From: Syntrophaceae bacterium
GTDB lineage: Bacteria; Desulfobacterota; Syntrophia; Syntrophales; UBA5619
Reading direction: 5' to 3'
Length of the DNA stretch: 8,190 nucleotides
Assembly: GCA_023249795.1 (NCBI GenBank)
Contig: JAHFBU010000067.1
Span: 1 to 8,190, forward strand
A program made the position numbers and the translations under genes. Shown piece after piece: positions 1-5,752 of this stretch. Under the pieces are notes generated by a model. It had not been told where the DNA came from. It saw only the letters and a program-made list of their open reading frames with translations, and made no database searches. The first letter of the stretch is position 1, and each line of letters starts with the position of its first letter.

Positions 1-255
1 GAGAGGGATTTCCACCTTCACCTCGGTCGGAATCCGACCCTCCTCGACGGCCGGAAAGCGACCGTCCGGCATCCTTCCAACATCGCTGATCCTGACGGAG
101 GGGGTTTCCAATTCCGCCGCGGAGAGATCGCCGAGGGGCCGCTCCTGAAAGAAAACATGCTGGCAACGGCCGCACCGCACCCAGGCGCCATCTTCTTCCA
201 TCATGTTTTCGTCAAAACGGAACCGCGTCTCACACTTCCGACACTGGATGATCAT
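1..255 (-). CDS. zinc-ribbon (MJ0042-type) domain protein, N-terminal part only
   Basis: This reading frame starts at an ATG whose complement is at 253-255 and stays open for 85 codons to the window edge, so its C-terminal part is missing. The N-terminus carries two CxxC knuckles, C5-x2-C8 and C28-x2-C31, with the pattern IxCxxCxxxFxFDE between them. This matches the MJ0042 zinc-finger domain that begins many deltaproteobacterial proteins of the DUF3426 type, which often have a later membrane segment. After about residue 38 the sequence turns acidic and proline-containing with no domain I recognise. A GGAGGG-type ribosome site lies just upstream. The gene starts 12 bp after the hpt stop on the same strand, so the two are probably cotranscribed. 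Zinc binding follows from the cysteines; the biological role is unknown. Confidence 0.8.
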   Translation of the reverse strand, partial: MIIQCRKCETRFRFDENMMEEDGAWVRCGRCQHVFFQERPLGDLSAAELETPSVRISDVGRMPDGRFPAVEEGRIPTEVKVEIPL

Positions 256-267
256 ACGCCCTCCCTC

Positions 268-798
268 TTAAGACGATCTCCCAAGTACATATACATCCGG
301 AAGAAAACGATACTTCTCGTCAAAATCGAGCCCATATCCGACCACGAAGCGGTCGGGAATTACAAAGCCCACATAATCCGCCGTGAACGGGATCCGTCGC
401 CTCTCCGGCTTGTCGAGAAAAACACAGACCCTGAGCGAGGCCGGCTGCCGCTCCCGCAGAACCTCCACCAGGCGCGAAAGGGTGAGGCCGGTATCGACGA
501 TATCCTCGACGATGAGAACATCGCGTCCCGCAATCGGCGTCTCCAGATCCTTGCCGATCCGGATCGCTCCCGAACTGACGGATTCCGAGCCATAGCTGGC
601 CAGCCGGACAAAATCGACCCTGCACGGAACATCGAGCGCGCGAATCAGATCGGCCATGAAGATAAAGGCGCCGTTGAGGATGCCGACGATCAGCGGTTCC
701 CTTCCTTCATAATCCCGGGAGATCTGTCCGGCGAGCTCCCTGACCCTCCGGGCGATGACCTCTTTTGGAAAAAGAACCTCTGCCACCGCCTCTGTCAT
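268..798 (-). CDS. hpt: hypoxanthine phosphoribosyltransferase
   Basis: A 176-residue cytosolic purine-salvage enzyme, the usual length for bacterial Hpt, which transfers the phosphoribosyl group of PRPP to hypoxanthine (and often guanine) to give IMP or GMP. The PRPP-binding motif VLIVEDIVDTGLTL spans residues 94-107, with acidic pair E98-D99 and D102-T103-G104. The diphosphate loop is LNGAF (41-45). SYGS (68-71) is the mobile active-site loop. K130 in FLDK and the segment 141-158 (DYVGFVIPDR, then D158) form the purine pocket. The ATG start aligns with the N-terminus of E. coli Hpt. A GGAG sits only one base before the ATG, which is unusually close; a GTG at codon 5 is the only obvious alternative and is no better placed. 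The gene is first in a leftward unit with the zinc-ribbon gene and has a clear upstream promoter. Confidence 0.96.
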   Translation of the reverse strand: MTEAVAEVLFPKEVIARRVRELAGQISRDYEGREPLIVGILNGAFIFMADLIRALDVPCRVDFVRLASYGSESVSSGAIRIGKDLETPIAGRDVLIVEDIVDTGLTLSRLVEVLRERQPASLRVCVFLDKPERRRIPFTADYVGFVIPDRFVVGYGLDFDEKYRFLPDVYVLGRSS

Positions 799-821
799 TC
801 TCCAACCCCATCCGACGGGTC

Positions 822-844
822 GTCCGACTTACCTTGCATCGGAC
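822..844 (-). promoter_or_regulatory. inverted repeat in the hpt leader, possible RNA hairpin
   Basis: GTCCGA (822-827) and TCGGAC (839-844) are perfect 6-bp inverted repeats separated by 11 bases. They lie inside the predicted untranslated leader of hpt, about 25 to 45 bases before its start codon. Further sequence toward the gene (GACGGGTCGTC, 814-824) could pair alternatively with part of the left arm. No U-run follows, so this is not a terminator. A role in translation control is inference only. Confidence 0.35.
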
Positions 845-863
845 CTGCCGCCCTCGCCCCGAA

Positions 864-880
864 GCTACCGTCACCGTAGC
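864..880 (-). promoter_or_regulatory. inverted repeat at the predicted hpt transcription start, possible operator
   Basis: GCTAC (864-868) and GTAGC (876-880) form an inverted repeat with a 7-base spacer, directly downstream of the predicted -10 box (883-888). The same bases contain two copies of ACCGT (867-871 and 873-877). The position over the expected start of transcription, about 876, is where a repressor often binds. The arms are short, so chance is a real possibility. Confidence 0.25.
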
Positions 881-882
881 GC

Positions 883-911
883 ACCCTAAACGACGCCGGA
901 CGACCTGTCAA
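883..911 (-). promoter_or_regulatory. sigma70-type promoter for hpt
   Basis: Read on the minus strand, a perfect TTGACA (-35; complement of 906-911) is followed by a 17-base spacer and TAGGGT (-10; complement of 883-888), which keeps the key T, A and final T of TATAAT. Transcription would start near 876 and give hpt a leader of about 78 bases. No comparably good promoter is visible for the divergent radical SAM gene: the best plus-strand candidate, TTGCAG at 933-938 with GCTAAT at 954-959, has only a 15-base spacer. Confidence 0.6.
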
Positions 912-1021
912 CGAAAAACAAGGCAATCCAGATTGCAGATCCGGAATAAAGGTGCTAATGAGGCCGTGAAAATCGAGACCACTCCCTGCCGATACCGGGA
1001 ATTCCTGAAAGAGAATGACGC

Positions 1022-3565
1022 ATGACCGATTCGTCCGTAACGATCCCAGGCGAACTCCTTATCGCCGTTGAACGACCCAGCCGCTATACCGGCGGCGAGG
1101 TCAATTCGGTCCGAAAGGACCCGGAGGGCTGCCGTCTCCGTTTCGCCCTCGCCTTCCCCGACACCTATGAGGTCGGGATGTCCCACCTCGGGCTCCAGAT
1201 CCTCTACGCCGTTCTGAACGGCATGACGGAGGTCGCCTGCGAGCGCTGCTATGCCCCCTGGCCGGACATGGAGGGGGAGCTGCGCCGCCGCGGACTGCCC
1301 CTCTGCTCGCTGGAGTCGCAGAGGCCGCTTCATACCTTCGATATCGTCGGCTTCTCCCTTCAATACGAACTCTCCTACACGAACGTCCTCACGATGCTCG
1401 ATCTCGGCAGGATTCCGCTTCGCCGCGAAGAGCGGGACGAGACGCATCCCCTGATCATCGCCGGCGGCTCTTCCGCCTTCAACCCCGCCCCGATGAGCAC
1501 CTTCATCGATGCCTTTGCCATCGGCGAGGGTGAAGAGGTGATCACGGAAATCGCAGACGCCGTCATGGCCGTTCGGAACCGCGGCGGGAAAAGAAGAGAA
1601 CAGCTTGAGGCCCTTGCCGCGCTTCGCGGGGTATTTGTTCCGGCCATCCATACGGGCCATGAAAGAATCGGAAAGCGGATCGTCACCGATCTGGACGACT
1701 GGCGCCAACCTCTCTGCCCCGTCGTGCCCCTGATGAAGACCATCCACGACCGCGTGACCCTGGAGATCGCCAGGGGCTGCACGCGAGGTTGCCGCTTCTG
1801 CCAGGCGGGCATGATCTGGCGACCGGTCCGCGAACGGACCCCCGCCCTCCTCGAGGAGATGGCCGAGGCAATGCTTCGGACAACGGGGCACGACGAGATC
1901 TCTCTCCTCTCCCTGAGTTCCGGCGACTATTCCCGGATCGAACCCCTGCTCACGACGCTCATGGACCGCTATTACTCCCGCCGCGTCGCCCTTGCGCTTC
2001 CTTCGCTTCGCGCCGAAACCCTCACCCCAAAGTTGATCGAAGGGGTCCGGCGGGTAAGGAAGACGAGCTTTACGCTCGCCCCCGAGGCGGGGACGCAACG
2101 CCTCCGCGACGTGATCAACAAGGGAAATACCGAAGAGGAGCTCCTCACCACGACGGAGCGGGTTTTCGCGGCCGGCTGGAGGGCGGTGAAACTCTACTTC
2201 ATGCTCGGCCTTCCCGGCGAGCGGGAGGAAGACCTGGAGGGGATCGCCGAGCTTGCCCACCGGGTTTTGCGGACGGCGAAGAACCGGGGTCAGGTCACGG
2301 TCAGCCTTTCAACCTTCGTTCCCAAGGCCCACACCCCCTTCCAGTGGCAGCGCCAGATCGGAATCGCGGAGATCGTTGACCGGCAGGAGTTTTTCAAGAG
2401 GCGCCTGAAGAACCGGAACATCAACGTCAAATGGCATGACGCCCGGATGAGCCTTCTCGAGGGGATCTTCTCCCGCGGGGGGGAGGAAACCGGCGATCTG
2501 ATTGAGACGGCCTACCGCCTCGGCTGCCGTTTCGACGGATGGAGCGACCACTTCCGTTTCGACCTCTGGGAAGAGGCGCTCCGACGGACGGGAATCGACG
2601 CCGGGGCATGCCTGCGCGAGCGCCCCCATTCGGAAATCTTTCCCTGGGAGCGGATCGATTGCGGCGTCCGCAGGGATTTTCTGCTGGCCGAGGCCGAAAA
2701 AGCGGAAACAGGCAAGGCGACGCCGGACTGCAGAACCGGAGCGTGCAGCAACTGCGGCGTCTGCGACCACAAGATCATCAGGGTCGTGACCGCCTCCGCG
2801 GACGCGCCCGTCGGGACCGTCGTTTCCACCTTTGCCGACCGGGGAGAGGCCGAGGGGACGGAGAGGGCCTTCCGCCTTCGGTTCACGAAGCTGGGTCCGG
2901 CACGGTTTCTCTCCCACATGGAACTCTCCTCAGCCCTCAGCCGGGCAATGATCCTGAGCGGGATCTTCTTCGTCTATTCGCAGGGGTTTCATCCCCATCC
3001 ACGGATCTCTTTTGCCGGGGCAACGGCTGTCGGCATGGAGAGCCGGGGCGAATTCGTGGACATCCGCATTGAGGACCCCGGAGTGGAACTAAAAACATTG
3101 ACGGCCCGGATCAATGCCGGTCTGCCGTCCGGTGTCGCCGTCACGGCGATGCGTGAACTCCCGCCACACGATTTCTCCCTTGCGGAGCTGGTCAAGGGAT
3201 TCGTTTATGACATCATGCTGCCGGAGGAAAGCGGCGAGGAGGATCTGGACCGGTTTGAAGCCGACATTCAGCGCTTTCTTCGCGTCGAGAGCTTTCCGGT
3301 CCACCGCAAGACGAAGGAAAAGACGGCCATCAAGGATATCCGCCCCCTCGTTGCGGACCTCTCTTTGGACCGGCCTTCCCGTCGGATCATACTTTCCGCT
3401 CATTTCGGCCCGGAGGGTACGGTCCGCCCCATCGAACTTCTGACTTCGTTATTCGGCTTTTCTCCCGCGGCGGCCGGTGGGGTCCGCATTGTCAAGACGG
3501 CCACCCGTCCGGCCGATTTCGCAGGACCCGCCGACCGGGAGATTTTTTCCCGGGAATGTTCATAA
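1022..3565 (+). CDS. radical SAM protein, TIGR03960-type core fused to TIGR03936/DUF2344 domain
   Basis: An 847-residue protein. Residues about 1-230 are a Rossmann-like region annotated as B12-binding in this family (FPDTYEVGMSHLGLQ at 45-59, IIAGGSSAFNPAP at 145-157), but the classical DxHxxG cobalamin motif is not seen. The radical SAM barrel follows, with cluster cysteines C253-x3-C257-x2-C260, and TLAPEAGTQRLR (351-362) and GLPGE (396-400) further along. A second cysteine set, C570-x4-C575-x2-C578-x2-C581, closes the core and may hold another metal centre. Residues about 615-835 match the radical SAM-linked DUF2344 domain (LRFTKLGPARFLSHMEL, then GFHPHPRISF), frequently a separate neighbouring gene. 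It should use S-adenosylmethionine to make a 5'-deoxyadenosyl radical; substrate unknown. Its place before rplU-rpmA-obg suggests a link to ribosomes or RNA. The ribosome site before the ATG is weak (GAAAGAG). Confidence 0.93.
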   Translation: MTDSSVTIPGELLIAVERPSRYTGGEVNSVRKDPEGCRLRFALAFPDTYEVGMSHLGLQILYAVLNGMTEVACERCYAPWPDMEGELRRRGLPLCSLESQRPLHTFDIVGFSLQYELSYTNVLTMLDLGRIPLRREERDETHPLIIAGGSSAFNPAPMSTFIDAFAIGEGEEVITEIADAVMAVRNRGGKRREQLEALAALRGVFVPAIHTGHERIGKRIVTDLDDWRQPLCPVVPLMKTIHDRVTLEIARGCTRGCRFCQAGMIWRPVRERTPALLEEMAEAMLRTTGHDEISLLSLSSGDYSRIEPLLTTLMDRYYSRRVALALPSLRAETLTPKLIEGVRRVRKTSFTLAPEAGTQRLRDVINKGNTEEELLTTTERVFAAGWRAVKLYFMLGLPGEREEDLEGIAELAHRVLRTAKNRGQVTVSLSTFVPKAHTPFQWQRQIGIAEIVDRQEFFKRRLKNRNINVKWHDARMSLLEGIFSRGGEETGDLIETAYRLGCRFDGWSDHFRFDLWEEALRRTGIDAGACLRERPHSEIFPWERIDCGVRRDFLLAEAEKAETGKATPDCRTGACSNCGVCDHKIIRVVTASADAPVGTVVSTFADRGEAEGTERAFRLRFTKLGPARFLSHMELSSALSRAMILSGIFFVYSQGFHPHPRISFAGATAVGMESRGEFVDIRIEDPGVELKTLTARINAGLPSGVAVTAMRELPPHDFSLAELVKGFVYDIMLPEESGEEDLDRFEADIQRFLRVESFPVHRKTKEKTAIKDIRPLVADLSLDRPSRRIILSAHFGPEGTVRPIELLTSLFGFSPAAAGGVRIVKTATRPADFAGPADREIFSRECS

Positions 3566-3585
3566 ATTTTCGGTCTCATAAATTT
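3560..3585 (+). repeat. two copies of TCATAAATTT in the A/T-rich segment before the rplU promoter
   Basis: The 10-mer TCATAAATTT occurs at 3560-3569 and again at 3576-3585, a period of 16 bases. The first copy overlaps the stop codon of the radical SAM gene (TAA 3563-3565) and the second ends two bases before the -35 box. In this G+C-rich window the segment stands out as A/T-rich. It is positioned like an UP element contacted by the RNA polymerase alpha subunit, which is common at ribosomal protein promoters. A dimeric regulator site is another possibility. Confidence 0.45.
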
Positions 3586-3587
3586 AG

Positions 3588-3617
3588 TTGACAAATGCAC
3601 TTTGTTTTCGGTATGGT
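3588..3617 (+). promoter_or_regulatory. sigma70-type promoter for the rplU-rpmA unit
   Basis: A perfect TTGACA (3588-3593) is followed by an 18-base spacer and TATGGT (3612-3617), four of six matches to TATAAT. The start would fall near 3624, leaving a leader of about 27 bases with AAGAGGGA (3635-3642) as a well-spaced ribosome site for rplU at 3651. This separates ribosomal protein expression from the upstream radical SAM gene, although read-through is possible because no convincing terminator stands between them. Confidence 0.7.
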
Positions 3618-3650
3618 GCGCGTTCAAATTTTTCAAGAGGGAAATAAACC

Positions 3651-3962
3651 ATGTACGCAGTCATTAAAACGGGCGGTAAGCAGCACAGGGTCTCCGTTGG
3701 AGATGTAATCGCCATCGAGAAGATCAGCGGCGACAAGGGAGAGGCGATTGTTTTCGACCAGGTTCTGATGGTCGAGAAAGAGGGCGACATCCGGATCGGC
3801 AGACCCGTCGTCGAAGGGGCGAAGGTGGTCGGCGAAATCCTCCGCCAGACCCAAGGCGACAAAATTATCGTTTACAAGACAAAAAAACGGAAGGGCTACC
3901 ACAAGAAAACCGGTCACCGCCAGCAGTTGACCAGTATGAAGATCAGGGAAATTTCCCTGTAA
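3651..3962 (+). CDS. rplU: 50S ribosomal protein L21
   Basis: A 103-residue protein of standard L21 length that binds 23S rRNA in the large subunit. The start MYAVIKTGGKQHRV is diagnostic, as is the C-terminal signature running from IVYKTKKRKGYHKKTGHRQ through LTSMKI (about residues 73-98). The lysine/arginine-rich stretch at 76-90 fits rRNA contact. The start has a good ribosome site (AGAGGGA, 8 bases upstream). The gene is first after a strong promoter and is followed 12 bp later by rpmA, the usual L21-L27 pairing. No ysxB-type protease gene lies between them, unlike the Firmicutes arrangement. Confidence 0.98.
   Translation: MYAVIKTGGKQHRVSVGDVIAIEKISGDKGEAIVFDQVLMVEKEGDIRIGRPVVEGAKVVGEILRQTQGDKIIVYKTKKRKGYHKKTGHRQQLTSMKIREISL
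3944..3959. repeat. 16-bp perfect palindrome at the 3' end of rplU
   Basis: CAGGGAAATTTCCCTG is its own reverse complement over all 16 bases. It spans the last five codons of rplU and ends just before the stop codon. In RNA it would fold as a 6-bp stem with an AATT loop, five bases before the ribosome site of rpmA (GGAGGG, 3965-3970). It could tune rpmA translation, act as a protein-binding site, or be a chance result of the coding sequence. Confidence 0.5.
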
Positions 3963-3974
3963 GCGGAGGGCAGT

Positions 3975-4232
3975 ATGGCACACAAGAAGGGACAGGGAAG
4001 CTCCCGGAATGGAAGGGACAGCAACTCCCAGCGACGGGGCGTCAAGGCGTTCGGCGGCGAGAAGATCAGCGCCGGTTCCATTATCGTCCGCCAGGTCGGC
4101 ACCGTATTCCATCCCGGCATCAACGTCGGACTGGGGAAGGACTATACCATCTATTCAAAGATCGACGGTTTCGTGAAATTTGAGCGGCTTGATAAGAAGC
4201 GAAAGAAGATCAGCGTCTACGCCGCAGCATAG
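3975..4232 (+). CDS. rpmA: 50S ribosomal protein L27
   Basis: An 85-residue protein of standard length. L27 sits near the peptidyl transferase centre, where its N-terminus contacts tRNA. The start MAHKKGQGSSRNGRDS is the conserved tail, and the core GSIIVRQVGTVFHPG (34-48) carries the family signature with V41 where arginine is more usual. There is no N-terminal extension before MAHKK of the kind cleaved in Firmicutes, so the mature end is probably formed simply by methionine removal. GGAGGG five to ten bases upstream fixes the start. It is 12 bp downstream of rplU and surely cotranscribed with it. Confidence 0.98.
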   Translation: MAHKKGQGSSRNGRDSNSQRRGVKAFGGEKISAGSIIVRQVGTVFHPGINVGLGKDYTIYSKIDGFVKFERLDKKRKKISVYAAA

Positions 4233-4272
4233 GCATCTTTTCTGTTTTTCACATAGGGGGGAGAACGGGAAA

Positions 4273-4488
4273 ATGGGCGAGAATGGACGTGAAACCGGGG
4301 TAGTCAAGTGGTTCAACAATAAAAAGGGATACGGCTTCATCTCCCGGACCTCGGGAGATGACCTGTTTGTTCATCATTCCGCCATCGCCGCGGAGGGGTT
4401 CCGCAGTCTGGCTGAAGGAGACCAGGTCGAGTTCGAAATCAAGCAGGATCAGAAAGGCCAGGCCGCAGCGGATGTGCGCAAGATATAG
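4273..4488 (+). CDS. CspA-family cold-shock protein
   Basis: A 71-residue single cold-shock domain protein that binds single-stranded RNA or DNA, usually acting as an RNA chaperone in the cytosol. Both nucleic acid motifs are present: RNP1 KGYGFI (18-23) and RNP2 LFVHHSAI (31-38), preceded by VVKWFNNKK (10-18). The frame is open upstream to 4180 inside rpmA, but the ATG at 4273 is chosen because GGGGGGAG (4256-4263) stands nine bases before it and the resulting length is typical. It follows rpmA by 40 bp with no terminator seen, so it may share the ribosomal protein transcript. Whether it is cold-inducible cannot be told from the sequence. Confidence 0.95.
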   Translation: MGENGRETGVVKWFNNKKGYGFISRTSGDDLFVHHSAIAAEGFRSLAEGDQVEFEIKQDQKGQAAADVRKI

Positions 4489-4505
4489 CGCACAGGTCTT
4501 CAAAA

Positions 4506-4598
4506 GGAAGAGGCAACCTTCTCCTAATCAACATCCTCCAAACAGCCCATCGCTGCGGTGATGGGCCGGCGGACAGTGCAGCCGCCGGTTGGCCTCTT
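4506..4598 (+). other. potential structured RNA between the cold-shock gene and obg
   Basis: The 211-bp gap 4489-4699 holds no convincing gene but folds strongly on paper. Hairpin 1 pairs GCCCATC (4545-4551) with GATGGGC (4560-4566), loop of 8. Hairpin 2 pairs CCGGCGG (4566-4572) with CCGCCGG (4582-4588), loop of 9. An outer stem pairs AAGAGGCAACC (4508-4518) with GGTTGGCCTCTT (4587-4598), with one bulged G, enclosing both; it competes with hairpin 2 for two bases. The left arm could instead pair locally, GGAAGAGG (4506-4513) with CCTTCTCC (4517-4524), with one mismatch, a G-U pair and a tight 3-base loop. Only a weak T-rich stretch (CTCTTTACTC) follows, so it may be a poor terminator, an mRNA-end stabiliser, or an obg leader element. 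I recognise no known riboswitch class. Confidence 0.45.
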
Positions 4599-4699
4599 TA
4601 CTCTGTCAGGATAAGGGCTCAACGGATCCTCTCCCGCGGCAACCTGATAACATCTTTGGTCCTCCACTTCTTCCGTACGAAAAGACATAGGCCATTCTC

Positions 4700-5752
4700 A
4701 TGAAATTCATCGACGAGGCGAAGATTTACGTCAAAGCGGGCGACGGCGGGCGCGGTTGTGTCAGTTTCCGGCGGGAAAAGTTCGTCCCCCGCGGGGGACC
4801 GGACGGCGGCGACGGCGGCCACGGGGGGAACGTCATTATCCGTGCCTCGCTGAGCCGACGCACCCTCCTCGACCTCAAGTTCCGCCAGCACCACGTGGCC
4901 AAGAATGGCGGCCACGGCGAGGGGAGCAAGCGAACGGGGAAGGACTCCGAGAACGTGGAGATCATCGTCCCGGTGGGTACGGTTGTCCGGGACGTGGAAA
5001 CGGGAGAGCTTCTTGCCGATCTGGCCGCCGATGGCGCCTCCTTCACGGTCGCCAAGGGCGGTATGGGCGGACGCGGCAACACGAGGTTCAAGACGGCCAC
5101 CCATCAAACCCCGCGTTTCGCCCAGCCCGGCATACCGGGCGAGGAACGCTGGATTACACTCGAACTCAAGCTCCTGGCCGATGTGGGAATCGTCGGGCTC
5201 CCGAACGTCGGAAAATCGACCTTCATCTCCCACGTTTCCGCCGCCCGTCCCAAGATCGCGGACTATCCCTTCACAACGCTTGTCCCCCATCTCGGCGTCG
5301 TCCAATACGGAGAGCATGAATCTTTCGTCATCGCCGACATCCCGGGGCTGATCGAGGGGGCGCACGATGGAACAGGGATGGGAATGCGGTTCCTGCGCCA
5401 CATCGAGCGGACCTCCGTTCTGCTTCACATCATTGATGTCTCGCCGGAATCCCACGAGGGCGCCTGGCATGACTACGAACTGATCAACCGGGAGTTGGAA
5501 CTCTTCAGCCCCGATATGCGCAATAAACGGCAGGTCGTAGCCATCAGCAAACTCGATCTCCCCGTGAGTCGGGAGCGGTGGAAGGATGCCGTTGACATCT
5601 TCGCAAAAAAAGGAATAAAGCTAATCGCTTTTTCGGCAGCAACGGGAGAGGGTGTTTCGGAAGCGCTTCGGGAGCTCATCGCCCTGATCCCCCCGCGTCT
5701 TCATCCGGCGGATGAACAAGGCGAGGCAGGAGTGGCTGAGGAAAGACCATAA
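4700..5752 (+). CDS. obg: GTPase Obg/CgtA, ribosome assembly
   Basis: A 350-residue GTPase of the Obg family, which binds the large ribosomal subunit late in assembly and links growth to nucleotide levels. The glycine-rich Obg fold occupies about residues 1-158 (GDGGRG at 15-20, GGDGGHGGNV at 36-45). The G domain has G1 GLPNVGKST (166-174), G2 YPFTT (189-193), G3 DIPG (213-216), G4 SKLD (283-286, with serine where asparagine is usual) and G5 SAATGEG (312-318). Only a short acidic tail follows about residue 332; the OCT domain found in some Obg proteins is absent. The start MKFIDEAKIYV is canonical, though its ribosome site is weak. It lies after the structured gap, and I see no clear promoter of its own there. 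Its stop shares a base with the proB start. Confidence 0.97.
   Translation: MKFIDEAKIYVKAGDGGRGCVSFRREKFVPRGGPDGGDGGHGGNVIIRASLSRRTLLDLKFRQHHVAKNGGHGEGSKRTGKDSENVEIIVPVGTVVRDVETGELLADLAADGASFTVAKGGMGGRGNTRFKTATHQTPRFAQPGIPGEERWITLELKLLADVGIVGLPNVGKSTFISHVSAARPKIADYPFTTLVPHLGVVQYGEHESFVIADIPGLIEGAHDGTGMGMRFLRHIERTSVLLHIIDVSPESHEGAWHDYELINRELELFSPDMRNKRQVVAISKLDLPVSRERWKDAVDIFAKKGIKLIAFSAATGEGVSEALRELIALIPPRLHPADEQGEAGVAEERP

Noticed and set aside
157..879. Plus-strand open frame of 240 codons opposite hpt and the zinc-ribbon gene
   Set aside because: Hpt on the minus strand has complete catalytic motifs. The plus frame reads through both genes and the intergenic gap without any domain signature.
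933..959. Plus-strand promoter TTGCAG with GCTAAT for the radical SAM gene
   Set aside because: Only three of six bases match in the -35 box and the spacer is 15 bases, so I do not call it.
765..1025. Plus-strand frame ending in an ATGA overlap with the radical SAM start
   Set aside because: The overlap looks operon-like, but the frame begins inside hpt antisense sequence, is arginine- and proline-rich and has no ribosome site or family resemblance.
908..2260. Long minus-strand open frame of 450 codons opposite the radical SAM gene
   Set aside because: The plus strand here encodes a recognisable radical SAM protein with its cysteine motif. The antisense frame has no family features and is a by-product of G+C-rich codon use.
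3535..3553. CCGGGA/TCCCGG hairpin at the end of the radical SAM gene as a terminator
   Set aside because: The stem is only six base pairs, the T-run lies in the loop instead of after the stem, and it falls within the coding region.
4561..4614. 17-codon frame inside the csp-obg gap
   Set aside because: It has no ribosome site and overlaps the predicted stems, whose composition explains the frame.
4619..5470. Minus-strand open frame of 283 codons opposite obg
   Set aside because: It is antisense to the conserved Obg fold and GTPase domain and has no recognisable product.
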